64,000 bases of DNA from Marinobacter antarcticus (GCF_011049865.1 NZ_DRGY01000077.1:62001-126000), one strand, 5' to 3'. Positions 19,440 through 30,825 are shown, numbered from the stretch's first letter. The notes: generated from the sequence alone by a model not told the origin. Program-made: numbers and translations.

Positions 19440-20584
19440 GATGTCAGAAAACCCTCGATATCGCTCATTACCGGCTTCAGAATTTCAGCGCGCCAGCCCT
19501 GAAAAAACGGACTCTCTGCCATGCTCCGATCCTGAAATACTTTTTCAAGACGCTTTCTGGGAGCAAGCAATTCAATAGGAATATCAGACGCTTCCGAGGC
19601 CTTTCTAAAAATTTGCTTTAATTGCTTAAACCTCACCTGCTGATCCCGATTCAAAGGCGGCGCAATGGGTTCAATCCCGGAGTTATCGGCCTTGCGCCCC
19701 TCGTCAACAAGCTCAAGCAACGCGTCGCCATACCGGCGAACCACACCCGCTGGAACACCCTGAATTGTTGACATCTCGCTGAGCGATTTTGGCAAACGGT
19801 CTGCAATCGCAATAAGAAGAGGATCCGCCACCACCCTGCCCCGTGGGCGATCACGCTCTCTGCTTTCCAGCTCCCGCCACACCACCAGCTTCCTGAGCAC
19901 CACCTGCTGCTGGGCCGTTAATGCCCAACCACCACGAAGGCGGAGATAATGATTGTTCGGGTCGTCCTGATCTGCAAGTTCGTCGGCAAAACGCGTGGAT
20001 TCTTCCACCAGTGCCGCTTCCAGCCCGCGCTCCCGCAGATGCGCCGTTACCCATTGATGCATGGGCGAAAGAAAGCGAATGTCGTCGACGGCGTAACGCT
20101 GTTGGGCGTCACTCAGAGGGCGAGAGATCCAGTCAGAGCGAGTGACGGATTTATCCAGCGCCTCACTAAAAAGCTGCTCAACCAACCGCGCATACCCCAG
20201 AGAGAAACCGGCACCCGCCATCGCCGCGCCTATCTGAAGGTCCACAACGCCTTTTGGGCGTATTCCCAGCCAATCCCGAAAAAGCTCGAGATCCTCACTC
20301 ATGGCATAGAGCAGCTTGGTCACGCCAGGGTCTGCGATCGTCGCCCGAAAACGGGCAGACTGTTCTGCCACTTCCGGGTCTACCAGGCAAAATCGATCAC
20401 CAAGGCCTAACTGAACCAACCCGGGAATCGGGTAAAAGGTGTTCACCCGCTCAAATTCGGTGTCCAGAACCAGGGGCAGGCCCGGAGCACTGTCCAGCCA
20501 GGCATCCAGTTCTTCCGGCGATGGAATCCAGTCAATCGTGTCAGGTGCCGGGGGAACAGCAATAGCCGGTGCAGAAAAAGTCAT
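19436..20584 (-). CDS. rnd: Ribonuclease D
   Basis: This is a DEDD-family 3'-5' exoribonuclease that trims tRNA precursors and other stable RNAs. The first catalytic motif is LVLDTEFERVNTF near residue 40, and the third is in RYAVDDIRFL near 168. An HRDC RNA-binding domain covers about 210-295, and a second, weaker helical domain follows. It has 382 residues, close to the E. coli enzyme (375). It lies 44 bases from recR and overlaps ycgL. Confidence 0.92.
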   Translation of the reverse strand: MTFSAPAIAVPPAPDTIDWIPSPEELDAWLDSAPGLPLVLDTEFERVNTFYPIPGLVQLGLGDRFCLVDPEVAEQSARFRATIADPGVTKLLYAMSEDLELFRDWLGIRPKGVVDLQIGAAMAGAGFSLGYARLVEQLFSEALDKSVTRSDWISRPLSDAQQRYAVDDIRFLSPMHQWVTAHLRERGLEAALVEESTRFADELADQDDPNNHYLRLRGGWALTAQQQVVLRKLVVWRELESRERDRPRGRVVADPLLIAIADRLPKSLSEMSTIQGVPAGVVRRYGDALLELVDEGRKADNSGIEPIAPPLNRDQQVRFKQLKQIFRKASEASDIPIELLAPRKRLEKVFQDRSMAESPFFQGWRAEILKPVMSDIEGFLTS

Positions 20585-20627
20585 AGAAAAAGCCAGTTAA
20601 AGGCGCCGTGAAATGCCTGACGCGGAA

Positions 20628-21230
20628 TCAGTCCAGCAGAGGTTTTCTGCCGCGAAACGCATGGGTGAGCGTAAAGCCATCAACGTAGCCAAGCTCGCCA
20701 CCCACCGGTATGCCGTGGGCAAGGCGCGTGATGAGGATATTTGAGCCGTCGAGCCGGTCGGAAATATAGTGGGCCGTTGCTTCACCCTCAACCGTCGGGT
20801 TGGTTGCAAGAATAAGCTCGGTAACACCTTCGGAACGAACTCTGCGCAAAAGCCGTTCAATACCAATGTCGTCAGGCCCCACGCCATCAATGGGTGACAG
20901 GTGACCCATCAAAACAAAATAGCTGCCTTTATAATCTCCCGCCTGCTCAATCGCCAGCAAATCTGAGGGGCTCTCCACGACGCACAGCGTGCCGTTCGTG
21001 CGCACCGGGTTTTTGCAAATGCCACACATTTCAGTATCGGAAAAGTTCTGACAGCTTTCGCATCGACGCACACCCGTCATGGCTGTGCTCAAAGCCTCAG
21101 AAAGCCGGGTTCCGCCAGAGCGCGCCCGCTCAAGCAGATGGAAAGCCATGCGCTGAGCGGTTTTCTGACCAACACCCGGTAAACACCGAAGCGATTCGAC
21201 AAGTTCATCAACCAGTGGGCTGAACGCCAT
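20628..21230 (-). CDS. recR: Recombination protein RecR
   Basis: RecR acts with RecF and RecO to load RecA at single-strand gaps. It has 200 residues. An N-terminal helix-hairpin-helix ([17 protein letters not shown]) is followed by a four-cysteine zinc finger (CESCQNF...CGICKN) and the Toprim domain beginning [13 protein letters not shown]. The conserved tail ([19 protein letters not shown]) is complete. It is in the standard order dnaX-ybaB-recR. Confidence 0.96.
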   Translation of the reverse strand: MAFSPLVDELVESLRCLPGVGQKTAQRMAFHLLERARSGGTRLSEALSTAMTGVRRCESCQNFSDTEMCGICKNPVRTNGTLCVVESPSDLLAIEQAGDYKGSYFVLMGHLSPIDGVGPDDIGIERLLRRVRSEGVTELILATNPTVEGEATAHYISDRLDGSNILITRLAHGIPVGGELGYVDGFTLTHAFRGRKPLLD

Positions 21231-21264
21231 GAAACACCCTCAAACTGCGGTTCAGTAAAATGCC

Positions 21265-21588
21265 TTAAAACGGCATCTTGAAGCCGGGTGGCAATCCCAT
21301 ACCAGACATCATGCCCGACATTTTATCTTTCTGATTGGCCTCCACCCGACGCACGGCATCGTTAATGGCGGCCGCCAGCAAATCTTCCAGGATGTCTTTC
21401 TCCTCAGACATCAAAGAGGGATCAACTTCCACCTTGCGAACATCGTGGCGGCCATTCATGGTAACTTTTACCAAGCCTGCGCCGGCTTCACCGATTATTT
21501 CGACTTTTGCAGCTTCTTCCTGGGCCTTTTGCATGTCTTCTTGCATTTTTTGGGCCTTTTTCATCAGGCCACCCATATCGTTCATCAT
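21265..21588 (-). CDS. ybaB: YbaB/EbfC nucleoid-associated protein
   Basis: This small DNA-binding protein may link dnaX expression to recombination. The start at 21588 ([16 protein letters not shown]) has GGAG eight bases upstream and gives 107 residues, against 109 in E. coli; a longer frame inside dnaX is rejected. It has a long N-terminal helix rich in Met, Lys and Gln and ends [12 protein letters not shown], as usual. It starts 4 bases after the dnaX stop. Confidence 0.93.
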   Translation of the reverse strand: MMNDMGGLMKKAQKMQEDMQKAQEEAAKVEIIGEAGAGLVKVTMNGRHDVRKVEVDPSLMSEEKDILEDLLAAAINDAVRRVEANQKDKMSGMMSGMGLPPGFKMPF

Positions 21589-21592
21589 GCCT

Positions 21593-23344
<1,752 letters not shown>

Positions 23345-23453
23345 GTTCCGCCAAATGCTGAGAAAAACGCCTGCAACTTTAGCATGGACAAGAGTGGGTA
23401 AGAAGCTGTTAGGAACTTTAAGCGGTTACTAAAAATCAGAAGGGAAAATCTGG

Positions 23454-23564
23454 GGGTGGCTCCATCAGCGACACTCCGGCACACAATTCCACCGCTGCGG
23501 CTGCTCCCTTCCGGGCCTGACCGGGTTCGCGGTTTCATGTTGCGGAGGCACCAATGGAGCCACC
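23454..23564 (-). ncRNA. ffs: 4.5S RNA (bacterial small signal recognition particle RNA)
   Basis: The minus strand reads the conserved SRP domain IV: GGTCAGGCCCGGAAGGGAGC is the Ffh-binding apical region, closely matching E. coli 4.5S RNA (GGTCAGGTCCGGAAGGAAGC). The ends GGTGGCTCCAT and ATGGAGCCACC pair to close the long hairpin. The length of about 111 bases fits. The RNA binds Ffh and targets membrane proteins to the Sec translocon. It sits about 110 bases upstream of dnaX on the same strand. End positions are set from stem pairing and may be off by a few bases. Confidence 0.95.
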
Positions 23565-23627
23565 ATAACGGCGTTTCAGGACAAACTCCCCGAAAGCGGC
23601 GCGAATGTTAACAAAAGGGTTTACGGA

Positions 23628-24263
23628 CTACAACAGGAACGGAATCTCATCCTGCCGAAACCAGCATGCCAAGCTGTAACGCGTGCGGTGAGCTTCCAGA
23701 ACCCCATGACGAATTTCCTCACTCATGAACAGCACAACCCTGCCCATTTCAGGCAATATCACCGCATCACTTGCATTGTTGTTTGTCCGGCCATAAATCT
23801 GCAACGCACCGCCATCCCCGGGCTGCCAGTCATCATTCAGATACAATACAAAGCTGACGATGCGCGAGGCCCGCCCCTGAAAGCTGTCCACGTGGGCCGT
23901 GTAGAAATCACCGCTGTGGTAAGTCGCATAGTGGGCCTCGACGCGCTTCAGACCCAGAAACAACCGCTGGTTCAAGCCCACCCGCAGGTCTTCGAGACAT
24001 TCGAACAAGGCCAGTTGAGCGGGCGTTGCGCCCTGAAGCCAGGCAATTTTGTCCCGTCGCACCGATCGATCCCGAACAGGCGCGCTACCACGCCCGATAC
24101 CGGCTGCCTTAAGCGCATCGCTCTGATCAAGAACAATGATTTCCTGCTGCAGCGACTGCAACAGTTGTGAGCCAAGCCATGGCGTCATATCGAAGCTCAT
24201 CCAGCCATGCTCGCTCAGGCCATCGGCAAGATCGTCTAACCATCGCGCTACATCCAATGACAT
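23628..24263 (-). CDS. 2OG-Fe(II) oxygenase, SM-20/prolyl-hydroxylase-like
   Basis: This is a predicted non-haem iron dioxygenase using 2-oxoglutarate. It has 211 residues. The iron-binding HxD is in YTAHVDSFQGR (about 115-125), the distal His in EEIRHGVLEA (about 185), and the 2OG-binding Arg in HRTRYSLACWF. The fold core YLNDDWQPGDGGALQIY is typical. Its start is 109 bases from the divergent mutarotase start. The substrate is not evident; relatives hydroxylate protein side chains. Confidence 0.83.
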   Translation of the reverse strand: MSLDVARWLDDLADGLSEHGWMSFDMTPWLGSQLLQSLQQEIIVLDQSDALKAAGIGRGSAPVRDRSVRRDKIAWLQGATPAQLALFECLEDLRVGLNQRLFLGLKRVEAHYATYHSGDFYTAHVDSFQGRASRIVSFVLYLNDDWQPGDGGALQIYGRTNNNASDAVILPEMGRVVLFMSEEIRHGVLEAHRTRYSLACWFRQDEIPFLL

Positions 24264-24372
24264 TCCTTTAACATAGTCTTTCGTGGAGAAACCCGCCGCG
24301 ACTGTCGCCCCTGACCCCGTTTTGATTTACCCTCTGATCAGGCAGCAACACTTAAGCGCGGAACCGCACCTT

Positions 24373-25293
24373 ATGTCCGAGAGTAGCAACACGCCACCTT
24401 TATCGCTTTCTCCCGGCCAATGGTCCTTTACCCGCTGGAACACAATCGGACAACTGGAGGCGCTGGAGGTTCATCACCCTCTCTTTGAAGCCACCGTGTT
24501 TTTGCAGGGTGCGCATCTCACCCGGTTTATCCCGGAGAACGAACCCGACTGGCTATGGCTTAGCCCTGATGCACGCTTTGAACCCGGCCGAGCTATTCGG
24601 GGAGGCATTCCGGTGTGCTGGCCCTGGTTCGGTGACCCCGAGCGCAATGCGCCCGAGGTGAGAAAGCGGATAAAAACGCCCAATCCTCACGGATTTGCCC
24701 GCACCAGCCTCTGGAAACTGGAGGACGTAAGAGAAACCGCCCACGAGGTAGAAATAAGCCTGTCTCTGAACGCCAACGACGACTTTGCCGACCTGTGGAC
24801 CGGCCACGCCCTGGCCCTGTTAACGTACAACTTTTCAGTGCGCGGCTGCCAGCTTGCCCTGACCACAACCAATCTCAGCGATGGTCCACTGGCGCTTAGC
24901 CAGGCATTGCACACCTACTTGCCAACAACCGACATCACACGGTCAAGAGTATTGGGCCTTGGCTACAGCCACTATATTGATACTCTCAAAAACTGGGAAT
25001 ACTGCACTCAAGATGGCCCCGTGTATTTTGAGGGCGAGACCGATCGAATATACGAAAGCGGCGAGCCACTGACCGTTGTAACGCCGGGCGCCAGCCGAAA
25101 ACTCAACGCGGTTGGGAGCGACTCTACCGTGGTCTGGAACCCGGGCCCTGACAAAGCCAAAACGCTCAGCGATTTCTCGAACGATGCCTGGCAGACAATG
25201 CTCTGCGTAGAAACGGCCAATGCCGCCAGCGATTATCGCGTGCTTAATGAGGGCCAAAACCACACACTTGGGCTGTTGATCAGACGCGGCTGA
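24373..25293 (+). CDS. D-hexose-6-phosphate mutarotase (YeaD-like aldose 1-epimerase family)
   Basis: This enzyme interconverts alpha and beta anomers of hexose 6-phosphates. I start at the ATG at 24373 (MSESSNTPPLS), giving 306 residues; an open frame from 24283 lacks coding character. Family segments include FLQGAHLTRFIP, GIPVCWPWFGDP and the catalytic His in NPHGFARTSLWKLE, with a second acidic region in VVWNPGPDKAKTLSDF. The ribosome site is weak. It is followed 23 bases later by the acyltransferase, so an operon is likely. Confidence 0.87.
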   Translation: MSESSNTPPLSLSPGQWSFTRWNTIGQLEALEVHHPLFEATVFLQGAHLTRFIPENEPDWLWLSPDARFEPGRAIRGGIPVCWPWFGDPERNAPEVRKRIKTPNPHGFARTSLWKLEDVRETAHEVEISLSLNANDDFADLWTGHALALLTYNFSVRGCQLALTTTNLSDGPLALSQALHTYLPTTDITRSRVLGLGYSHYIDTLKNWEYCTQDGPVYFEGETDRIYESGEPLTVVTPGASRKLNAVGSDSTVVWNPGPDKAKTLSDFSNDAWQTMLCVETANAASDYRVLNEGQNHTLGLLIRRG

Positions 25294-25316
25294 ATGTTGA
25301 TATCGAGGGAGTTCAC

Positions 25317-26132
25317 ATGGGCCTGACATCGTTTCTGAAATCCCGGCTGGTTCCGGAAGCACTGCACAAACAGATTAATCACATCGGTAAACCCATGGGA
25401 ACACTGGGATACGACCCTTGGGGCTACAATAACGAGACGTTCAAATACGGCTTTTCACTGACAAAACCGATTTACGAAAAATACTTCCGCACAGAGGCCC
25501 ACGGCGTTGATCACATGCCCGCTGAAGGGCCTGTACTGATTGTAGGAAATCACAGTGGGCAACTGCCGATTGATGGCCTGCTCGTTGGGTACGCACTGGC
25601 CTCCCGCGAAAAAAACCCACGCATTCCCAGAGCCATGATTGAACGCTTCTTTCCCACTGTGCCCTGGCTTGGCAATCTGTTGAACGAAGTAGGCGCCGCA
25701 TTGGGCGACCCGGTAAACTGCGCCAGAATGCTTGCCAATAACGAAGCCATTATTGTGTTCCCCGAAGGCATACGCGGCTCTGGAAAACTCTATCGCGACC
25801 GCTACAAACTGCAGCGCTTCGGCTGTGGGTTCATGCACCTGGCCATTAAATATAAGGCTGCCATCGTGCCCGTCGGTGTGGTGGGCTGCGAAGAAAGCAT
25901 TCCTGCCATCGCCAACATCAAGCCCTTGGCCAAAGCACTGGGCCTTCCTTATCTTCCCGTCGCCATGCCCGTCATTCTGCCCGCCAAAGTTCACTTGAAT
26001 TTCGGGGCGCCTATGTATTTTGATGGGGAAGATATTTCCGAAGAGCAGATAAAAGAGCGCGTTGAGCAGGTAAAAACGGAAATAAAACGGCTGATCGACA
26101 AAGGACTGGCAGAACGAAAAGGGGTGTTTTGA
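25317..26132 (+). CDS. Lysophospholipid acyltransferase-family protein (PlsC-like)
   Basis: This is a predicted membrane-associated glycerolipid acyltransferase of 271 residues, with a good GGGAG site. The block I motif reads NHSGQLPID, so His and Asp are separated by six residues instead of the classical four; this variant occurs in a PlsC-like side branch. The second block FPEGIRGSGK is clear. It ends one base into the start of the following SDR gene (TGATG). The pairing with an SDR suggests a lipid or surface-lipid modification, but the substrate is unknown. Confidence 0.82.
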   Translation: MGLTSFLKSRLVPEALHKQINHIGKPMGTLGYDPWGYNNETFKYGFSLTKPIYEKYFRTEAHGVDHMPAEGPVLIVGNHSGQLPIDGLLVGYALASREKNPRIPRAMIERFFPTVPWLGNLLNEVGAALGDPVNCARMLANNEAIIVFPEGIRGSGKLYRDRYKLQRFGCGFMHLAIKYKAAIVPVGVVGCEESIPAIANIKPLAKALGLPYLPVAMPVILPAKVHLNFGAPMYFDGEDISEEQIKERVEQVKTEIKRLIDKGLAERKGVF

Positions 26133-27091
26133 TGACGGATGCGACAACCAAGCAACGCAAACCTCATATCCTGGTAACCGGCGCGGCGGGCGCACTGGCA
26201 CAACAGGTCATCAAACGGCTGAGGGCAACCTGCAGCATCGTGGCCGTTGATGCCCGGGAGCAGGTATATCTCGGCGACGATATTCCCAGTTACTGTATCG
26301 ATTTCAACCAGCGCATTTTCGAAGATCTTTTTCGCCGCTACCCGTTTGACAGCGTTATTCATCTCGGGCGCATTAGCTCAAGCCAACTCACCCGGATGCG
26401 GCGCTACAACGCCAACGTACTGGGCACCCAAAAGCTGTTGGATCTGAGCCACAAATACGGCATTAGCCGCATACTGGTGCTGTCCACCTACCACGTATAC
26501 GGAGCCATGGCCTACAACCCCGGCCTCATCGACGAGGCGGCGCCCATGAAAAGCGCCGGCCTGAGTGCCGATCTGATTGATTCCGTGGAACTGGAGAACC
26601 TGGCAAACCTCTACCTTTGGCGCTTTCCGGAACTGAATATCAGCATCCTGCGCCCCTGCAACATCGTGGGCCCAGGTGTTCGCAACACGATGAGCAGCGT
26701 GCTTTCCAGTCATCGCGCCCCGGTACTGGCAGGGTTCTCACCCATGATGCAGTTCATCCATATCGACGACATGGCCGATGCCATCGTGCTGGCCTCCCAA
26801 AAGCCGGTCCGGGGCATATTCAACGTAGCGCCGGATGACTGGGTCGCTTATCAGCGAGCACTGAAAATCTGCGGCTGCAAGCGCATTCCGGTGCCCTCTA
26901 TTCCGCCGGTTTTACCAAAACTAATATCTCGCGCACTGCGCTTACGCAGCTTTCCGGCCCACCTTATGGATTTTTTCAAGTATCCCGTGGTCATTGATGG
27001 GCGAGGGTTTTCAGAGGAGTTCGGATTCAAACCGAAACGGCCGCTAAAGGAAATATTCCGGTTTTATCGGGATAATAAGACGCCTTTGTAG
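26132..27091 (+). CDS. NAD(P)-dependent epimerase/dehydratase (extended SDR)
   Basis: This Rossmann-fold enzyme acts on an NDP-sugar or related substrate. The ATG at 26132 has AAGGGG about seven bases upstream and overlaps the acyltransferase stop by one base; an in-frame TTG three bases earlier is less likely. The nucleotide-binding motif is VTGAAGALAQQV (about 14-25). The active-site Tyr lies in STYHVYGAMAYN, but the usual YxxxK lysine is not at its standard place, so activity is uncertain. It has 319 residues. The last gene of the mutarotase-acyltransferase-SDR unit. Confidence 0.8.
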   Translation: MTDATTKQRKPHILVTGAAGALAQQVIKRLRATCSIVAVDAREQVYLGDDIPSYCIDFNQRIFEDLFRRYPFDSVIHLGRISSSQLTRMRRYNANVLGTQKLLDLSHKYGISRILVLSTYHVYGAMAYNPGLIDEAAPMKSAGLSADLIDSVELENLANLYLWRFPELNISILRPCNIVGPGVRNTMSSVLSSHRAPVLAGFSPMMQFIHIDDMADAIVLASQKPVRGIFNVAPDDWVAYQRALKICGCKRIPVPSIPPVLPKLISRALRLRSFPAHLMDFFKYPVVIDGRGFSEEFGFKPKRPLKEIFRFYRDNKTPL

Positions 27092-27118
27092 CTCTTATGT
27101 AGCTCTTATGTAGCTCTT
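27087..27118. repeat. Three tandem copies of an 11-base unit after the SDR gene
   Basis: The unit TGTAGCTCTTA occurs three times head to tail, the last copy ending one base short. The first copy includes the stop codon of the SDR gene. It does not form a hairpin and is not a terminator. Confidence 0.9.
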
Positions 27119-27212
27119 CCGTTCAGAATCCGTCCATTGCGGTCCAATCCGGAAGTTGCACAGAATTGCTACCCACCTCACACTAACTTCATTCAGGTAA
27201 CAGGCCGTTTAC

Positions 27213-29348
27213 ATGCTTCCAGATCTGAGCGTGATAAGCCACGGCGCGGCAGCCGCGGTGTACGCAATACTTGCGGTACTTGTCGGCACCCGCTATCTGA
27301 GGCGCGACATAGATCGGGCGTTATTTCTGGCTGCCCTTGTCACGACACTTTGGGCATCCACGCTGGTCACTCAAAGCCTTTGGGGGCAGCCCAGCTTTTT
27401 TATTCGCTACCTGCTCGAACTGCTCCGTGATACCGCATGGATCCTGCTTCTGTTCGCCATGCTTCGAGACACCTTCAGACACGGGCGCTTGAGTGGGCCC
27501 ATCAAAAAATTTCTGGGCATCGCAACGGCCATTCTGCTCATCACCCTGATCGTGCTCGGCAGCCTGGAATTTTTGTTTGGCATGGCCTTATTAGACGGGA
27601 AAACCAAACTCATTGGGCAGATTGCCCTGTCGCTTCTCGGCCTTTCGCTGGTCGAACAGATATGGCGCAACGCACCTGCTTTTGGCCGGTCCAGCATGAA
27701 ATATCTGTGCATCGGTACCGCCACGATCTTTATTTTTGATTTTTTGATGTACGCCGACGCCCTGCTGTTTGGCAAGATCGCCGACTCCTTCTGGAACGCC
27801 CGCGGCTTTGTCAACGCCGCGCTGGTGCCGCTGTTTGCCATTAACGTCATCAACACCCGCAAGCAACCCATCGACTTTCAGCTTTCCCGGTCCGCCGTCT
27901 TTCACGCCGGCACTCTGGTATTGGCGGGTGCCTACCTGCTTCTGCTGTCTGTTAGCGGCTATTACGTGCGTATTCTCGGCGGTCATTGGGGCGAGGCCTT
28001 ACAGGTACTTTTGTCAGCCGTTGCGCTGGTATTTTTGACCACTCTGGTACTGTCCCGGCGCTTGCGAGCAAAGCTGATGGTGCTGATCAGCCAGAACTTT
28101 TTCGACTACAAATACGACTATCGTGAAGAATGGTTGAAAATGACCAAAGATCTGTCGGATCTCAGCGACGAGCCTCCCCTTCCTCTGCGCGCAATCCGCA
28201 TTCTGGCGGGGCTGGTTGAAAGTAACGCGGGTGCAATCTGGCTAAAAAGCGAACAGGGCTCATACACCCTCAAAGAGTCAGCCAATCTTGCCACGCCCAG
28301 ATACACCGTCATTGATGAAGACTCGGATCTGGTGCGTTTTTTCTCCAAAAAAGAATGGATTGTAAATCTGGATGAATACCGGGCAGATCCCGTAAGTTAT
28401 GACCTGCTTGAGATTCCGGACGCCATCTCCAGAACGCCAGACGCCTGGCTGGTCATACCGCTTTACCTTGGCAATAGACTGTACGGCATTGCCATGATAG
28501 GCAGCCCCTACGCTCGGGTAGACCTTAATTGGGAGAACTTCGATCTCATCAAAGTGGTCGCCCGCCAAACGTGTAACCTGCTGGCGCAAGCGGACTCACA
28601 GAATCGATTATCCCGGGCGATGCAGTTTGAAGCGGTCAGCAAAGCCTCGGCGTTTATGGTTCACGATCTGAAAACCGTGATCGCACAGCTGTCACTGCTG
28701 GTGAACAACGCACAAAAACACAGAAACAACCCTGCATTTATCGATGACATGATTAACACCACGGATCACGCGGTCAACAAAATGACCAACCTTGTGGACC
28801 ACATCCGTAAACCCTCTGCAAACACCGATCAGGATGATAAAGCGCTGGACCTCACCCAACTGGTAACCAGCCTTTTAGAGCACTACAAGCGACAGAACCC
28901 GTTCCCCAGCCTCGACGGAACACCGCCAAAAATCCTGATCAAAGCAGATTCCCTGCAATTGAGGAGCGTTCTGGGCCACCTGATCCAGAACGCCCAGGAT
29001 GCGACGCCGCCCGATGGAGAGGTTACACTGTCTCTCAAAATTGCGCGGGGGAACGTTGTGCTGTTTATTCAGGACAGTGGTTGCGGCATGACAGACGATT
29101 TTATCAATGACCGGCTGTTCAAACCCTTCGAAAGCACAAAAGGCCTCACCGGCATGGGCATTGGCGCCTACCAGGCGCGGGAATACATCCACAAAATCGG
29201 CGGCACACTCGACGCAACAAGCGAGCCAGGCGTGGGCTCCTGCTTCTCCATTCGTATCCCCCTGGCTGAAAGACCACTCGACGGCGCTGCAAAAGTGAAT
29301 GAACGATCAATTTCTGACGCTCCGAGTTCTCAGGAGCTTGCCGATTAA
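27213..29348 (+). CDS. prsK: PEP-CTERM system sensor histidine kinase PrsK
   Basis: This is the membrane sensor kinase of the PrsK/PrsR pair that accompanies exosortase (XrtA-type) loci. It has 711 residues: a run of eight or more N-terminal membrane helices (about 1-285), a GAF-like sensor region (about 310-455), a histidine phosphoacceptor region (FMVHDLKTVIAQLS, about 485) and a C-terminal HATPase domain with QNAQDATPPDG, DSGCGM and the G2 box GMGIGAYQAREYI. The neighbouring prsR and prsT, in the same order as in other exosortase genomes, settle the assignment. The signal it senses is unknown. Confidence 0.92.
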   Translation: MLPDLSVISHGAAAAVYAILAVLVGTRYLRRDIDRALFLAALVTTLWASTLVTQSLWGQPSFFIRYLLELLRDTAWILLLFAMLRDTFRHGRLSGPIKKFLGIATAILLITLIVLGSLEFLFGMALLDGKTKLIGQIALSLLGLSLVEQIWRNAPAFGRSSMKYLCIGTATIFIFDFLMYADALLFGKIADSFWNARGFVNAALVPLFAINVINTRKQPIDFQLSRSAVFHAGTLVLAGAYLLLLSVSGYYVRILGGHWGEALQVLLSAVALVFLTTLVLSRRLRAKLMVLISQNFFDYKYDYREEWLKMTKDLSDLSDEPPLPLRAIRILAGLVESNAGAIWLKSEQGSYTLKESANLATPRYTVIDEDSDLVRFFSKKEWIVNLDEYRADPVSYDLLEIPDAISRTPDAWLVIPLYLGNRLYGIAMIGSPYARVDLNWENFDLIKVVARQTCNLLAQADSQNRLSRAMQFEAVSKASAFMVHDLKTVIAQLSLLVNNAQKHRNNPAFIDDMINTTDHAVNKMTNLVDHIRKPSANTDQDDKALDLTQLVTSLLEHYKRQNPFPSLDGTPPKILIKADSLQLRSVLGHLIQNAQDATPPDGEVTLSLKIARGNVVLFIQDSGCGMTDDFINDRLFKPFESTKGLTGMGIGAYQAREYIHKIGGTLDATSEPGVGSCFSIRIPLAERPLDGAAKVNERSISDAPSSQELAD

Positions 29349-29451
29349 ATGGCGATTAACTTCAATTGACCAATCGGCCATTGCAAAGTGCCAATGTTCA
29401 GTTAAGAATCAAAGGCTGTGGACCACCTTAAACAAGGGAATTGTTGCTGTT

Positions 29452-30825
29452 GTGACTAGACGACTGCTTATCGTAGAGGATGACCCCGGGCTGCAAAGCC
29501 AGATGCGCTGGTGCTTTAGCGAAGATCTGGACGTGTTTGTCGCCTCGGACCGTGAAGCTGCTCTTGCAGCGCTTCGGCGTGAGGAGCCTGATGTTGTGAC
29601 ACTGGACCTGGGCCTTCCGCCAGACCCGGGCGGGGCGACAGAAGGCTTCGCGTTACTGGAGGACATTCTTCGACTTGCACCTTTGACCAAGGTGATTGTG
29701 GTCACCGGCCGCGAAGACAAGGAAAACGCCGTGAGGGCCATCGGCATGGGTGCCTCCGATTTCTATCAGAAGCCCCTGGATGCCGATATTCTCAACTTTG
29801 TGGTGAACAGAGCCTTCCGGCTTGCTGAATTAGAGCGCGAAAACCAGGATTTATCGCGGCAAAGCAACGGCACAAACATCAAAGGCATTATCGCCGCAAG
29901 CCCGCAAATGATGGCCGTATGCCGCACCCTGGAAAAGGTCGCGCCCACCGATGTAACCACCCTCATCATCGGTGAAACCGGCACGGGTAAAGAAGTGCTC
30001 GCGCGCGCGTTGCACAACCTCAGCCCCCGGGCCGGCAAGGTATTTGCCGCCATCAACTGCGCGGCCATTCCCGAAAATCTTCTGGAAAGCGAACTGTTCG
30101 GCTTCGAGAAAGGTGCCTTTACCGGCGCAACCCAAGCCAAAAAAGGCAAAATTGAAAGCGCTAACGGTGGCACCCTCTTCCTCGATGAAATTGGCGACAT
30201 GCCGATACCACTGCAAGCGAAGCTGTTGCGGTTTTTGCAGGAGCGTGTTGTCGACCGAGTGGGCTCAGTAAAGCCGATACCGGTTGACGTCCGTGTGGTG
30301 TGCGCAACCCACCGGAACGTAAACCAATTGATCGAAAGTGGTGATTTCCGAGAGGATCTTTACTACCGAATAAGCGAAATAACGCTTGATATACCGGCCG
30401 TCAGAGAACGAGACGGCGACGCGCTGGTCATCGCACGCTCCTTGCTCAAATCCCTCGGCAAGGAAATGGATCGCCAAAACCTCACCTTCTCCGAAGACGC
30501 CATCAACGCCATTAGCCATTACCCCTGGCCGGGCAACGTGCGAGAAATGATCAACAAGGTGAAGCGGGCCATTATTATGGCCGATAGCAAGCGGATCACC
30601 AGCGAGGATCTGGAGTTGACAGCGAACGAGGAGCCAGGCACAAGCCATCTGAACCTTCGCCAGGTGCGAGAGCAGGCGGAACGAAAAGCCATCCTGCAAG
30701 CACTTCAGACCAGCGGCTTCAACATGACACAGGCCTCGAAGCTTTTGGGTGTAACCCGCCCGACTCTCTACAACCTTACCGATAAATACAAAATTGACAC
30801 ATCGGCAGAAACGTCGGAAGTCTAG
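29452..30825 (+). CDS. prsR: PEP-CTERM system response regulator PrsR (sigma-54 activator)
   Basis: This NtrC-type activator has 457 residues. A receiver domain (LLIVEDDPG, phosphorylated Asp in VVTLDLGLPP) is followed by the sigma-54 AAA+ domain with GETGTGKE, the sigma-54 contact loop ELFGFEKGAFTGA and GGTLFLDEIGDMP, and by a Fis-type helix-turn-helix (MTQASKLLGVTRPTLYNL). The start is the GTG at 29452, where the receiver domain begins; AAGGGA lies 12 bases upstream. The frame is open back to 29299, inside prsK, but that stretch is not conserved domain. It must act on -24/-12 promoters; two are visible at 33623 and 38252. Confidence 0.92.
   Translation: MTRRLLIVEDDPGLQSQMRWCFSEDLDVFVASDREAALAALRREEPDVVTLDLGLPPDPGGATEGFALLEDILRLAPLTKVIVVTGREDKENAVRAIGMGASDFYQKPLDADILNFVVNRAFRLAELERENQDLSRQSNGTNIKGIIAASPQMMAVCRTLEKVAPTDVTTLIIGETGTGKEVLARALHNLSPRAGKVFAAINCAAIPENLLESELFGFEKGAFTGATQAKKGKIESANGGTLFLDEIGDMPIPLQAKLLRFLQERVVDRVGSVKPIPVDVRVVCATHRNVNQLIESGDFREDLYYRISEITLDIPAVRERDGDALVIARSLLKSLGKEMDRQNLTFSEDAINAISHYPWPGNVREMINKVKRAIIMADSKRITSEDLELTANEEPGTSHLNLRQVREQAERKAILQALQTSGFNMTQASKLLGVTRPTLYNLTDKYKIDTSAETSEV

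Noticed and set aside
23409-23455. Possible terminator downstream of ffs (CAGATTTTCCCTTCTG followed by ATTTTT on the minus strand)
   Set aside because: The stem is only four base pairs, too weak to claim.
27140-27165. Possible sigma-54 promoter before prsK (TTGCACAGAATTGC)
   Set aside because: The -24 half has TT in place of TG and the spacing to the GC is one base short.
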